NCBI GenBank assembly: GCA_027624955.1
Contig: JAQBTG010000013.1
Location: 1-64,000 of the forward strand
Source: Pseudomonadota bacterium
GTDB taxonomy: Bacteria > Pseudomonadota > Alphaproteobacteria > UBA828
Direction of reading: 5' to 3'
Length of the DNA stretch: 64,000 bases
Under the pieces are notes generated by a model. That model was not told the DNA's origin, did no database searches, and saw only the letters and a program-made list of their open reading frames with translations. This document shows, in pieces, positions 46,079-55,617 of the stretch. The position numbers and the translations under genes are program-made. Numbering within the stretch: position 1 is the stretch's first letter; the number at the start of each line of letters is the position of its first letter.

Positions 46079-46525
46079 TCAGATCAAGCGCTTCAGGAGG
46101 CGCAGAAACTGTCTCTGCTCGGTCGAGGACAAAGGCTTTAATATCTCCCCGCTTACGTCAAAACCTTGCGGAATCACACTTTGTGCCAGACGCGCGCCCT
46201 TAGTGCTCAGACGCAGCAGTATGCGCCGGCCGTCCTCGGGGTCGGCGCGCCCGGTGATTAAACCACGCGCCTTGAGCCGACGGGTGACGCCCTGGATGGT
46301 TGCCGGGTCCATCGCCGTCAAACGCCCGAGATAGTTTTGGCTCAGCTCACCCGCATCGGCCAGCTTGGCCACGGCGGCGAATTGCGTCGGCGTGATCTGT
46401 GCATCCTGAATACGCGCCAGGAAAATCGCCGTCGCGCGCTGATGGGCACGGCGCAGCAAATGCCCCACTTGGTCTTCCAAGCGGTAGGCGTTTTGCGCCT
46501 GCTCTCCAGCTCTGTCGGCGGTCAT
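46079..46525 (-). CDS. MarR-family transcriptional regulator
   Basis: The product has 148 residues with a central winged helix. Helix pairs are ITPTQFAAVAKLADAGELSQNYLGRLTAMDPATIQGVTRRLKARG, followed by the wing GRADPEDGRRILLRLS, the typical DPxDGR motif. MarR proteins are dimers that leave DNA on binding phenolic or heterocyclic ligands. It is encoded directly upstream of and in the same direction as the heterocycle operon, so it is the likely regulator. It is also divergent from the tartrate-type dehydrogenase gene. Confidence 0.88.
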   Translation of the reverse strand: MTADRAGEQAQNAYRLEDQVGHLLRRAHQRATAIFLARIQDAQITPTQFAAVAKLADAGELSQNYLGRLTAMDPATIQGVTRRLKARGLITGRADPEDGRRILLRLSTKGARLAQSVIPQGFDVSGEILKPLSSTEQRQFLRLLKRLI

Positions 46526-46627
46526 GCTCTACTGTTTATCATCCTCCGGGAGGGGCGGAAATCGTGAATATCTTGTGTCGCCGGATGAAGCGGGCATAAT
46601 TCGGGCCGCTCAGTAAAGGAGGCCGCC

Positions 46628-47683
46628 ATGGCTAGCTACAAAATCGCGCTCATTCCGGGAGACGGCATCGGCAAAGAAGTGCTGCCAGAAGCCGTGACCG
46701 TATTGGAAAAAATCGGCGGCAAGTTCGGTATTTCTTTCGAGTGGCACGAATTCGATTGGTCGTGCGAGACCTACGCCAAGACCGGTCGCATGATGCCGGA
46801 GGACGGCATCGAACAGCTCACGCCGCACGACGCGCTGTTCCTCGGTGCCGTGGGCTATCCGGGTGTCGCCGATCATGTCTCTTTGTGGGGCCTGTTGATC
46901 CCGATCCGCCGCGCCTTCCGGCAATATGTCAATTTGCGCCCGATCAAGCTGATGAAGGGCGTCGCTTCGCCGCTTGCAGGGCGCGGTCCCGGCGATATCG
47001 ATTTCACTATCGTGCGCGAAAACAATGAAGGTGAATATTCTGAGATGGGCGGGCGCATCTATGCCGGCACCGAGCGCGAAATGGTTATCCAGGAAAGCGT
47101 GTTCACGCGCGAGGGCGTCGACAAGGTGATGCGTTTTGCTTTTGAGCAGGCCGAAAAACGCCGTGGGCATGTGACGTCAGCGACAAAATCCAACGGCATC
47201 ATCCATACCATGCCGTACTGGGACGAGCGCTTTGCAGCGATGAAAATGGGCTACCCGGCAATCAAGACCGATCAATTCCATATCGATATTCTGTCGGCCC
47301 ATTTTGTTCAGCATCCTGATTGGTTCGATGTCGTCGTCGGCAGCAATTTGTTCGGCGATATTCTCTCCGACCTGGGCGCAGCCGTAGTTGGCGGCATGGG
47401 CCTCGCGCCGGCGGCCAACATCAATCCGGAAAAGGAATATCCGTCGATGTTCGAGCCGGTGCATGGCTCGGCGCCGGATATCGCCGGGCAGAACATCGCC
47501 AATCCGATCGCGCAAATTTGGACCGGCGCGATGATGCTCGATCATCTCGGCCACGAGGATGCCGGCAAGGCGATTACCGACGCGATCGAAGCCGTACTCG
47601 CCGAAGGTGCCAATTTGACCCGCGATTTGGGTGGCACGGCGACGACGCAACAACTGGCCAAAACCATCATCGACGCGCTCTGA
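46628..47683 (+). CDS. Tartrate/D-malate-type decarboxylating dehydrogenase
   Basis: The product has 351 residues of the isocitrate/isopropylmalate dehydrogenase family. It shows LIPGDGIGKEVLPE at the start, FTIVRENNEGEYSEMGGR (substrate loop), TKSNGI and the GSNLFGDILSDLGAAVVGGMG metal-binding aspartates. The LWGLLIPIRRAFRQYVNLRP segment is that of tartrate dehydrogenase/D-malate dehydrogenase (TtuC/DmlA) rather than LeuB. It would oxidise and decarboxylate a 2-hydroxydicarboxylate with NAD+. AAAGGAGG precedes the ATG. It starts a plus-strand run leading to HyuA/HyuB pair 4. Confidence 0.85.
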   Translation: MASYKIALIPGDGIGKEVLPEAVTVLEKIGGKFGISFEWHEFDWSCETYAKTGRMMPEDGIEQLTPHDALFLGAVGYPGVADHVSLWGLLIPIRRAFRQYVNLRPIKLMKGVASPLAGRGPGDIDFTIVRENNEGEYSEMGGRIYAGTEREMVIQESVFTREGVDKVMRFAFEQAEKRRGHVTSATKSNGIIHTMPYWDERFAAMKMGYPAIKTDQFHIDILSAHFVQHPDWFDVVVGSNLFGDILSDLGAAVVGGMGLAPAANINPEKEYPSMFEPVHGSAPDIAGQNIANPIAQIWTGAMMLDHLGHEDAGKAITDAIEAVLAEGANLTRDLGGTATTQQLAKTIIDAL

Positions 47684-47690
47684 GTCGACG

Positions 47691-49103
47691 ATGGCGGCGC
47701 GGCAAAATAGCCACTGGCTCGGCGAGGCAATCGCCCAAGGAGAGGAAGAATGTCCGTCACTCATAGGTGACATGAGCGCCGATGTTTGTATCGTCGGCGG
47801 CGGCTTCACCGGGTTGTGGACGGCGCTCAACCTCAAACAACAAGACCCTGCTCTCGATGTTGTCGTGATCGAGAAGGATGTGTGCGGCGCCGGCGCCAGC
47901 GGGCGCAATGGCGGTTTTGTGCTGAGCTGGTGGGCCAAATTTCTCTCGCTTGAGAAAATTTGCGGCGGGGAAGAGGCCGTGCGCCTGGCCACCGCTTCCG
48001 CCGATTCGGTGAAAGCCATCGGTGAATTTTGCGCGGCCGAAGGCATCGACGCCCACTATCGTCCCGACGGCTGGCTGTGGTCCGCGACCAACAAGGGGCA
48101 GATCGACGGCTGGGAAGGCACGCTGGATGCCGCAGCGCAGTACCAACAATATCCGTTCGAACGCTGGCAGCCGGACGAGGTCGCGGCGCGCTCGGGCTCT
48201 AAGCGACATCTGGCTGGAATTTTCGAGCCGGGGACCGCCAGCGTACAGCCGGCGGCCCTGGCGCGCGGCCTCCGGCAAGTAGCCTTGGCCAAGGGCGTAC
48301 GAATTTACGAAAACACGCCGCTCACACGCCTTGGCGATGGCGCTAAACCTGAAATCACCACACCGAAAGGGCGCGTCAGGGCCGACAAAGTGGTGCTGGC
48401 ACTCAACGCCTGGGGCATCCGATTCCAGCCCATCCGCCGTGCCATCGTCGTGGTGTCGAGCGACATTGCGGCGACCGAACCGATGCCGGAGCGCCTGGAC
48501 AAAATCGGCTGGCGCGACGGCATGACGATTTCCGACGGCCGGATGCTGGTGCATTACTATCGCACTACGCGCGACGGGCGCATTGTCTTCGGCAAAGGCG
48601 GCATGAACGGCAGCCTGCCCTATGGCGGCAAGGTCGGCACCAAATTGGACGGCCCATCGCCGCTCGGCGAGGATGTCGGGAAGTGGCTTAGCTGGACCTA
48701 TCCCGAACTCGGCGATGTGCGCATTGCCGGCACCTGGATGGGGCCAATCGATCGCTCCAAATCCGGCCTGCCCTATTTTGGCGCGCTCGACGGCCGGCCC
48801 AATGTCTTCTATGCGGTCGGCTATTCAGGCAACGGCGTCGGACCGTCTCATCTCGGCGGCAAAATTCTCGCGTCGCTGGTCCTGGAAAAGAAGGACGAAT
48901 GGTCTGGGTGCGGATTGGTGCGCCCGCTCGGGCGTGACTTTCCGCCGGAACCGATCCGCTATTTCGGCGGCCAGTTGGTGCGCCGCGCGATTGCGCGAAC
49001 AGATGCTGCGGCCGATGCCGGGCGCCGCCCGAGCCGCCTCACGCGCTATCTCGCCGGCTTCGCCCCGGCCGGCCTGTCACCGTTCAAGGGCGAGAAACCC
49101 TGA
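47691..49103 (+). CDS. FAD-dependent oxidoreductase, gamma-glutamylputrescine oxidase-like
   Basis: 470 residues from the ATG at 47691, eight bases after the dehydrogenase stop. FAD motif: ADVCIVGGGFTGLWTALNL at about residues 29-48. GASGRNGGFVLSWWAKF and the C-terminal GYSGNGVGPSHLGGK segment are typical of the PuuB/DAO group, which oxidises amines. The N-terminal NSHWLGEA resembles PuuB-family starts. Together with the neighbours it may feed an amine or imino compound to the HyuA/HyuB pair. Substrate unknown. Confidence 0.85.
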   Translation: MAARQNSHWLGEAIAQGEEECPSLIGDMSADVCIVGGGFTGLWTALNLKQQDPALDVVVIEKDVCGAGASGRNGGFVLSWWAKFLSLEKICGGEEAVRLATASADSVKAIGEFCAAEGIDAHYRPDGWLWSATNKGQIDGWEGTLDAAAQYQQYPFERWQPDEVAARSGSKRHLAGIFEPGTASVQPAALARGLRQVALAKGVRIYENTPLTRLGDGAKPEITTPKGRVRADKVVLALNAWGIRFQPIRRAIVVVSSDIAATEPMPERLDKIGWRDGMTISDGRMLVHYYRTTRDGRIVFGKGGMNGSLPYGGKVGTKLDGPSPLGEDVGKWLSWTYPELGDVRIAGTWMGPIDRSKSGLPYFGALDGRPNVFYAVGYSGNGVGPSHLGGKILASLVLEKKDEWSGCGLVRPLGRDFPPEPIRYFGGQLVRRAIARTDAAADAGRRPSRLTRYLAGFAPAGLSPFKGEKP

Positions 49104-49199
49104 TTCTGCCCAATTAGGCAATTGAAATGACGGGCCGGCTTGGACATTATTGGCGCCGACTGCGGCGACGCATCAAATGCAAGATAAATGAGGGAAAAC

Positions 49200-49412
49200 A
49201 TGCGTTTTTCAGACAATGGCTACTACATCGAACGCTACATCAAATGCGATAATTGCGGCGTTCTTCTCTATGAAGACGGGCTCAAGGGCGAAGTGGAGGG
49301 CGTAGCCAAATTGTTTTGCACGGACTGGTGCCAACAATGGGCCTCGGCGCGCGCCGCCGGGGTGGACGAGCCACGCATTCCGCTGCCGCGCGAAGGCATT
49401 CATAAAACGTAA
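49200..49412 (+). CDS. Small putative zinc-binding protein upstream of HyuA pair 4
   Basis: 70 residues from an ATG preceded by GAGGGA; an upstream ATG four codons earlier has no better site. It carries CDNCG and CTDWCQ, giving two cysteine pairs (CxxC and CxxxC) about 22 residues apart, likely one treble-clef-type zinc site. I recognise no named family. Fifteen bases separate it from HyuA, so it is probably co-transcribed and may be a small accessory of the HyuA/HyuB enzyme. Confidence 0.65.
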   Translation: MRFSDNGYYIERYIKCDNCGVLLYEDGLKGEVEGVAKLFCTDWCQQWASARAAGVDEPRIPLPREGIHKT

Positions 49413-49427
49413 CGCTAGATAATTTCC

Positions 49428-51473
49428 ATGGGCAAAGATGTAAGTATAGACGTCGGCGGCACGTTTACGGATTTCGTCGCCTACGACCGGGACACACGCA
49501 AACTCACCGTTTGGAAGACGCTGTCGACACCGGACGATCCCGGAGAAGGCATCGTCGGCGGGCTCGAGCAGGCCGGACCGGCTGGCGAAATCGAGCATCT
49601 CCGCTTCGGCACCACCATAGCCACCAATGCGGTGCTTGAGCGCAAAGGCGCGACAGTGGCCTATGTCGCGACGCATGGCTTCCGCGATGTGCCGTTCATC
49701 CAGCGCGGCAAGCGCCAGAGCCATTACGACATCACCTGGATCAAATCCAAGCCGTTGATGAAGCGCCGCCATGCCTACGAAGTGGCCGGGCGCATCACCT
49801 CGCGCGGCGACGAATATATTCCGCTCGACGAAGCCGGCGTGCGCGACGTGGCGCGGCGAATTGCCAGGGATGGGCGCATCCAGGCGATCGCCGTCTGCCT
49901 GCTGTTCTCCTATGTCACGCCGGTGCATGAGCGCCGGGTGAAGGAGATATTCGGCGAGATTTGCCCCGACATTCCGGTGTCTATTTCGTATGACGTGCTG
50001 CCCAAATGGAAGGAGCATGAGCGCTCCTCCACGACCCTAGCGGACGCCTATATCAAGCCGCTGGTCAGCGGCCATCTGGCCAGCCTGAGCACGCGTTTTG
50101 CCGAACAGGGCGTCAACAAGCGGATCGCCGTGATCAAATCGAACGGCGGCGAAATGACGCTCGAGGCCGCCGCCCAAGCACCAATCCAACTGACCCTCTC
50201 CGGCCCCACCGGGGGCGTGGTCGGGGCCAAGCAAATCGCCCGCCTGGCCGGCGTCGATCACCTCGTCACCCTTGATATGGGCGGCACCTCGACCGATGTT
50301 TCCACCGTGGTCAATGGGCGCGAGAGCTTCACCACAAGTTTCGAGATTGAGTTCGGTGTGCCGATTCAGATTCCGATGATCGACATCCGCACCATGGGTG
50401 CGGGCGGCGGCTCACTGGCCTGGATCGACAAAGGCGGCATGCTGCGCGTGGGCCCCGAAAGCGCCGGTGCGGCGCCCGGCCCGGCGTGCTATGGCCAAGG
50501 CGGCTCAGCTGCGACAGTCACTGACGCCAATCTGGTGCTCGGACGCATCAATCCGACAAACTTCCTCGGCGGCCAAATGGCGCTCGATGTGGCGGCGGCG
50601 GAAAGCGCAATTGCCAAGGTCGCTGCCGAAATCGATAAATCGCCACAGGAAACGGCGCTCGGCATCGTGCAAATCGCCAACAACAACATGATCGGCGCGC
50701 TACGCTCTGTGCTGACCGAGCGCGGCCTCGATCCGCGCGATTTCACCCTGCTAGCTTTCGGCGGCGCGGGGCCGGTGCATATCTCCGATCTGATGCCGCT
50801 CGCCAATATTCCGTCCGGCATCGTGCCTAATTATCCCGGCCAATTTTCCGCCTTCGGCTTCACCATGACCGATGCCCGCATTGATGTGGAACGCACGACG
50901 CCGATGACCTCAAAGGCGTTCCGGCGCGATCATGCCAATGGAGTGATCGACGATCTGGTGCGCGAATCCACAGCGGCGCTCGGCGACCAGGGCTATAGCG
51001 CCACCATCGAAATCTACCGCTCGCTGGAGATGCGCTATTTCGGCCAAAATCATGAGCTCGAAGTGCCGATCGATTTCGAGCATTTCGACGATGCCAGCAT
51101 TGCCTCAATATGGCAGAGTTTTCACGCCGCCCATAAGGCGCGCTACAATTTCGATATCCCGGGCGAAACTATCGAGCTGATCAGCATCAAAGTGACGGCT
51201 ATTTCCGTCAGCGAGCGCTTGCAGCTGCCGAAATTGCCGGCGGCGACTTCGCCGCCCGAGCCGATCGACACGCGCTCGGTGATCTTCGACGACGGCGCCC
51301 ATGACGCCAAGGTTTATGACCGTGCGGCGCTGCTGGACGGCCACCGGCTGCGAGGCCCGGCTTTAATCGAAGAGCCGGCTTCGATCACCGTTATCCGGCC
51401 GGGGCAAGATGTCCGCGTCGATACATACGGCAATCTGCTGCTCGGCGATATCGCCAACGCTACAACTTCGTAG
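49428..51473 (+). CDS. hyuA: Hydantoinase/oxoprolinase subunit A (HyuA), pair 4
   Basis: The product has 681 residues. Motifs: SIDVGGTFTD (lacking the usual leading V/G), GTTIATNAVLERKGA, IKSNGG, SGPTGG, DMGGTSTDVS and TMGAGGGS. These resemble acetophenone carboxylase and N-methylhydantoinase A members as much as hydantoinases. It follows the small zinc protein and precedes HyuB by 34 bases. The gap includes a 15-bp tandem duplication. It is likely to act with an ATP-dependent HyuB on an amide or ketone. Confidence 0.88.
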   Translation: MGKDVSIDVGGTFTDFVAYDRDTRKLTVWKTLSTPDDPGEGIVGGLEQAGPAGEIEHLRFGTTIATNAVLERKGATVAYVATHGFRDVPFIQRGKRQSHYDITWIKSKPLMKRRHAYEVAGRITSRGDEYIPLDEAGVRDVARRIARDGRIQAIAVCLLFSYVTPVHERRVKEIFGEICPDIPVSISYDVLPKWKEHERSSTTLADAYIKPLVSGHLASLSTRFAEQGVNKRIAVIKSNGGEMTLEAAAQAPIQLTLSGPTGGVVGAKQIARLAGVDHLVTLDMGGTSTDVSTVVNGRESFTTSFEIEFGVPIQIPMIDIRTMGAGGGSLAWIDKGGMLRVGPESAGAAPGPACYGQGGSAATVTDANLVLGRINPTNFLGGQMALDVAAAESAIAKVAAEIDKSPQETALGIVQIANNNMIGALRSVLTERGLDPRDFTLLAFGGAGPVHISDLMPLANIPSGIVPNYPGQFSAFGFTMTDARIDVERTTPMTSKAFRRDHANGVIDDLVRESTAALGDQGYSATIEIYRSLEMRYFGQNHELEVPIDFEHFDDASIASIWQSFHAAHKARYNFDIPGETIELISIKVTAISVSERLQLPKLPAATSPPEPIDTRSVIFDDGAHDAKVYDRAALLDGHRLRGPALIEEPASITVIRPGQDVRVDTYGNLLLGDIANATTS

Positions 51474-51507
51474 CACAAAGCTTCGTAACACAAAGGAGAG
51501 CCGCATC

Positions 51508-53232
51508 ATGGATATGGTCACGATGAACATCGTCGATTCCGCCATGGTCGCCATTTGCCGCGAGATGGGCGTGAACGTCCAGAAAACGGCTTATTCCACG
51601 ATCTTCAGCGAAGCCGAGGATTTCACCTGCGCGCTCGCCAGCCCCGAGGGCGATATGATCTCGGTGGCCGAATTTTGCCCGGCGCAGATCGGCGGCGTGC
51701 CGCTGCTGGTGCGCTCGATGGTGAAGGAAATAACCAATATCGAACCGGGCGATGTGATCGTCCATAACGACCCGTATCGGGGCGGCCTGCATACGCCCGA
51801 ACACACCATGTTCAAACCGATCTTCGTCGCTGATGAATTGATGGGCTTTGCTGTCTCGATCGGCCATTTCGTCGAAGTCGGCGGCATGGTGCCGGGTGGC
51901 TTTCCCGGCGAGGCAACAGAGATTTTCCACGAAGGTCTACGTGTGCCGCCGGTGAAGCTGATAAAGCGCGGCAAGGACGTGCCGGAAGTGTGGAAGCTGC
52001 TGCTCGCCAACGTGCGCACGCCGCGCGGCAATTATGGCGATCTCCGCGCTCTAATCAGCGCCGTCGATATGGGCGAGAAACGCCTGGTCGAGCTGATTGA
52101 GAAATACGGCAAGGAGACCTTCCGCCAGACCGTCAGCGATTTGATGGATTATTCCGAATCGCGCATGCGCGCCGAGATCGCCGCCTTCCCGGACGGCCGC
52201 TACACCTTCGAAGACTGCCTGGAAGACGACGGCATCGAGGCCAAGGAATATTGGATTCGCGTCGCCGTGAATGTGCAGGGCGATGAAGTGGTGATCGACT
52301 ACACCGGCTCATCGCCGCAGGCCAAGGGGCCGATCAACGCCACCCTCGGCGTCGCCTGGTCGGCTTCCTACAACGCCATGCTGCACCTGACCGATCAGAC
52401 GATTCCGAAGAATTCCGGTTGTTTCCGCCCGATCCGCGTGATTGCGCCGGCCGGCACGGTGATGAACGTCAATTATCCCGGCTCTGAAGTCGGCGGCAAC
52501 ACCGAGACCCATCCGCTGATCGTCGCCTGCATTTTCGGCGCCATGTCGGAATGCGCGCCGCACCGGGTGATGGCCTCGGAAGGCACGACGCATGGCTGCT
52601 TCGTCTTCGGCGGCCACGACAAAGAGAATGACGAGCCGTTCGGCGCCTTTGATTTCACCTATGTCGGCTATGGCGGGCGGCAATTTGCCGATGGCAACGA
52701 CGCCACCGATTCGATCAACGGCAATTGCGCCAACACGCCGACGGAAGTGTTCGAAACGCGCTATCCGTGGATCGTTGAGGAATATGCGCTGCGCCCCGAT
52801 TCAGGCGGCGCCGGCGAATATCGCGGCGGCCTCAGCATTTCCAAAACCATGCTGTGCACCGACGACGTGACGATCAGCCAGATGACCAACAAGCATATTC
52901 GTACTTCTTGGGGCCTCAAAAAGGGCAAACACTCCGTCTCCGGCGCCACACTTTATCAGGCCAAAGGCGCGAATGATTGGCAGACCATCAAGCAAGCGTT
53001 CGGCAAGGTCTCGTCGAGCAAATATTCCAACGTGCCGATCGGCCCGGATGAGCGCATCTCGGTAAAAGCGCCGGGCGGCGGCGGCTTCGGCGACCCGGCA
53101 AAGCGCGACCGCGCGGCAATCGTCGAAGACGTGCTGGAAGGCTATATCAGCCGCCAAAAAGCCACCGAGGATTACGGCTTCAAAGAAAGCTGGATCGCCC
53201 AATACGCCCCGGAAGACGCCGCCGCAAAGTAA
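51508..53232 (+). CDS. hyuB: Hydantoinase/oxoprolinase subunit B (HyuB), pair 4
   Basis: 574 residues from the ATG at 51508 (AAGGAGAG upstream). The start is MNIVDSAMVAICREMGVNVQKT. The metal-site region reads NDPYRGGLHTPEHTMF: the second aspartate of NDPY.GG.H..D is replaced by a TPEH sequence, as in acetone/acetophenone carboxylase-like members as I recall. The end (VKAPGGGGFGDPAKRDRAAIVEDVLEGYIS) is standard. It is the last gene of the plus-strand run from 46628. The substitution sets this pair apart from pairs 1 and 3. Confidence 0.88.
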   Translation: MDMVTMNIVDSAMVAICREMGVNVQKTAYSTIFSEAEDFTCALASPEGDMISVAEFCPAQIGGVPLLVRSMVKEITNIEPGDVIVHNDPYRGGLHTPEHTMFKPIFVADELMGFAVSIGHFVEVGGMVPGGFPGEATEIFHEGLRVPPVKLIKRGKDVPEVWKLLLANVRTPRGNYGDLRALISAVDMGEKRLVELIEKYGKETFRQTVSDLMDYSESRMRAEIAAFPDGRYTFEDCLEDDGIEAKEYWIRVAVNVQGDEVVIDYTGSSPQAKGPINATLGVAWSASYNAMLHLTDQTIPKNSGCFRPIRVIAPAGTVMNVNYPGSEVGGNTETHPLIVACIFGAMSECAPHRVMASEGTTHGCFVFGGHDKENDEPFGAFDFTYVGYGGRQFADGNDATDSINGNCANTPTEVFETRYPWIVEEYALRPDSGGAGEYRGGLSISKTMLCTDDVTISQMTNKHIRTSWGLKKGKHSVSGATLYQAKGANDWQTIKQAFGKVSSSKYSNVPIGPDERISVKAPGGGGFGDPAKRDRAAIVEDVLEGYISRQKATEDYGFKESWIAQYAPEDAAAK

Positions 53233-53276
53233 GCGCGGCGGAGAAACACTATCCCGGCGGCGAAACCTTGCCCGCG

Positions 53277-53306
53277 CGATATTTTAAGCCTAAAATAAAA
53301 ATATCG
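53277..53306. promoter_or_regulatory. 9-bp-arm palindrome upstream of the 2-aminobenzoyl-CoA genes
   Basis: CGATATTTT and AAAATATCG are perfect 9-bp arms with 12 bases between, located 31-60 bases upstream of the first gene of the aminobenzoyl-CoA operon. The AT-rich core could also serve as a -10 region. It is a natural candidate for the MarR regulator encoded inside the operon. Confidence 0.5.
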
Positions 53307-53337
53307 GCACAGGGGTTTTTCGGGAAAGGCTGCGGCC

Positions 53338-55617
53338 ATGAAGATTGCCTGTATCGGCGGCGGGGCTGCCGGACTTTATTTTGCTATCTCGATGAAACTG
53401 CGCGATCCCGGCCACGACATCACCGTGATCGAGCGCAATCCGCCCGGCAATACCTTCGGTTGGGGCGTGGTGTTCTCCGACGCCACCATTCAAAATTTGC
53501 GCGATAACGATCCCGAGACGGCACAGGAGATTCTTGCCAGCTTTGCCCATTGGGACGATATCGATGTGCATTTTAAGGGTACGACCGTCACTTCGGGCGG
53601 GCACGGGTTTTGTGGCATCGCGCGCAGTCGGTTGCTGAATATCCTGCAACGGCGCGCCGCCGCGCTCGGCGTCGAAATCATCTTCGAGACCGAAGTCGAG
53701 AGCCTAGAGTCCTATCTAAGTTATGACCTGGTGGTCGCCGCGGACGGCTTAAACAGCCGAGTGCGGGAGACTTACGCCGAAAAATTTCAGCCGAGCGTGG
53801 ACGTACGCAAGAACCGCTTCATCTGGCTCGGCACCAAGCACAAGTTCAACGCCTTCACCTTCATCTTCGTCGAGACCGAGCATGGCTGGGTGTGGGCGCA
53901 TGCTTATCGTTTCGATAGCGATACCTGCACCTTCATCGTCGAGATGTCCGAGGAAACCTGGCAGGCGTTGGGGCTCGGCAATATGCCGCTCGGCCAGGGT
54001 ATCGAATGGTGTGAGAATTTGTTCGCCGAACAGCTCGAGGGCGACAAATTGATCAACGATGCGCCACATCCGAGCGACGAAGCGTGGCGCAAATTCCCCG
54101 CCATCTCCTGCGCCCATTGGTCGTTCGACAATGTGGTGCTGATGGGCGACGCCGCGCATACCGCGCATTTTTCGATTGGCTCGGGCACCAAGCTCGCGTT
54201 CGAGGACGCCATTAGCCTGGCCGACCTGATCACCGAGAAAGGCGAACTTCAGGCGGCGTTCAAAGTGTACGAAGACGAGCGCCGGTTGGAAGTGATCAAA
54301 TTGCAAAGTGCGGCGCGCAACTCGACCGAATGGTTCGAAGACCTGCCGCGCTATACGGCGTTGGAGCCGATCCAGTTCGCCTATTCCCTGCTGACGCGGA
54401 GCCAGCGGGTGAGCCATGAGAATCTGCGTCTCCGCGACAAAGTCTGGCTCGAAGGCGTGGAATCCTGGTTCGCCGAACGGGCCACCGGAAAGTCGGGGCA
54501 AGCGGCGGTGCCGCCGATGTTCACGCCTTATCGTTTGCGCGGCATGGAATTGGCCAACCGCATCGTCGTCTCACCGATGGCAACCTATAGCGCGAGCGAC
54601 GGCGCGCCCAATGATTTTCATCTGGTGCATTTGGGCGCGCGCGCCCAGGGCGGTGCCGGGCTAATTTTCACCGAGATGACCTGCGTCAGCCCCGAAGGGC
54701 GCATCACCCCAGGCTGCACCGGCATGTATCGTGACAGCCACGCTAGTGCTTGGAAGCGCATCGTCGATTTCACCCATGCGGCGGGCGCAGCCAAGATTTG
54801 CCTGCAGCTCGGACATTCCGGCGCCAAGGGGTCGACCAAGATCGGCTGGGAAGGCATGGATGAGCCGCTAGAGGAAGGCGGCTGGGAGCTGATCGCGCCC
54901 TCGCCCATCGCTTGGTCGCCGGCCAACGCGGTCCCACGCGAAATGACGCGCGACGATATGGAGTTGGTGAAATCGCAGTTCCTCCATTCGCTGGAACTTG
55001 GCGACCAAGCCGGCTTCGATATGGTGGAACTGCATTTTGCCCATGGCTATCTCCTCTCCGCCTTCATCACGCCGCTCAGCAACCGGCGCGAAGACGCCTA
55101 TGGCGGCTCGCTGGAAAACCGCCTGCGCTATCCGCTGGAAATTCTTAGCGCGGTGCGCGAGCGCTGGGACAAGCCGCTGTCGGTGCGTATTTCCGCCACC
55201 GACTGGGTCAAGGGCGGCATCGAAATAGCGGACGCAGTGGCCATCGCCCGGCTGCTGAAGGCGGCTGGTGTCGATATCGTTAATGTCTCCGCGGGACAGA
55301 CCAGTATTGAAGCCCGGCCGATATATGGCCGCATGTTTCAGACGCCGTTTGCCGAGCGCATCCGGATGGAAACCGGCATGCCGACTATCGCGGTCGGCAA
55401 TATTTTCGAGGCGGATCATGTCAACAGCATCCTCGCCGCCGGGCGTGCCGATCTCTGCGCCCTGGCGCGGCCGCATCTCGCCAATCCAAACTGGACACTG
55501 CATGCGGCGGCTGAGCTGGGCTATGACGGCGTCGCCTGGCCGAATCCCTATTTAACCGGCAAAGAACAATTAGAACGCTTAACCGAACGGGCACAACAAA
55601 TGGCACAAATGATATGA
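53338..55617 (+). CDS. 2-aminobenzoyl-CoA monooxygenase/reductase-type fusion (or salicylyl-CoA hydroxylase-like)
   Basis: The product has 759 residues and is a natural fusion. Residues about 1-380 form a FAD aromatic monooxygenase ([16 protein letters not shown] at the start, [22 protein letters not shown] near 263-282). Residues about 395-759 form an old-yellow-enzyme flavin reductase ([26 protein letters not shown], then [19 protein letters not shown]). Azoarcus evansii uses exactly this fusion to hydroxylate and dearomatise 2-aminobenzoyl-CoA. Nearby ligase and kynureninase genes make that substrate more likely than salicylyl-CoA, which a related fusion attacks. Confidence 0.88.
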   Translation: MKIACIGGGAAGLYFAISMKLRDPGHDITVIERNPPGNTFGWGVVFSDATIQNLRDNDPETAQEILASFAHWDDIDVHFKGTTVTSGGHGFCGIARSRLLNILQRRAAALGVEIIFETEVESLESYLSYDLVVAADGLNSRVRETYAEKFQPSVDVRKNRFIWLGTKHKFNAFTFIFVETEHGWVWAHAYRFDSDTCTFIVEMSEETWQALGLGNMPLGQGIEWCENLFAEQLEGDKLINDAPHPSDEAWRKFPAISCAHWSFDNVVLMGDAAHTAHFSIGSGTKLAFEDAISLADLITEKGELQAAFKVYEDERRLEVIKLQSAARNSTEWFEDLPRYTALEPIQFAYSLLTRSQRVSHENLRLRDKVWLEGVESWFAERATGKSGQAAVPPMFTPYRLRGMELANRIVVSPMATYSASDGAPNDFHLVHLGARAQGGAGLIFTEMTCVSPEGRITPGCTGMYRDSHASAWKRIVDFTHAAGAAKICLQLGHSGAKGSTKIGWEGMDEPLEEGGWELIAPSPIAWSPANAVPREMTRDDMELVKSQFLHSLELGDQAGFDMVELHFAHGYLLSAFITPLSNRREDAYGGSLENRLRYPLEILSAVRERWDKPLSVRISATDWVKGGIEIADAVAIARLLKAAGVDIVNVSAGQTSIEARPIYGRMFQTPFAERIRMETGMPTIAVGNIFEADHVNSILAAGRADLCALARPHLANPNWTLHAAAELGYDGVAWPNPYLTGKEQLERLTERAQQMAQMI

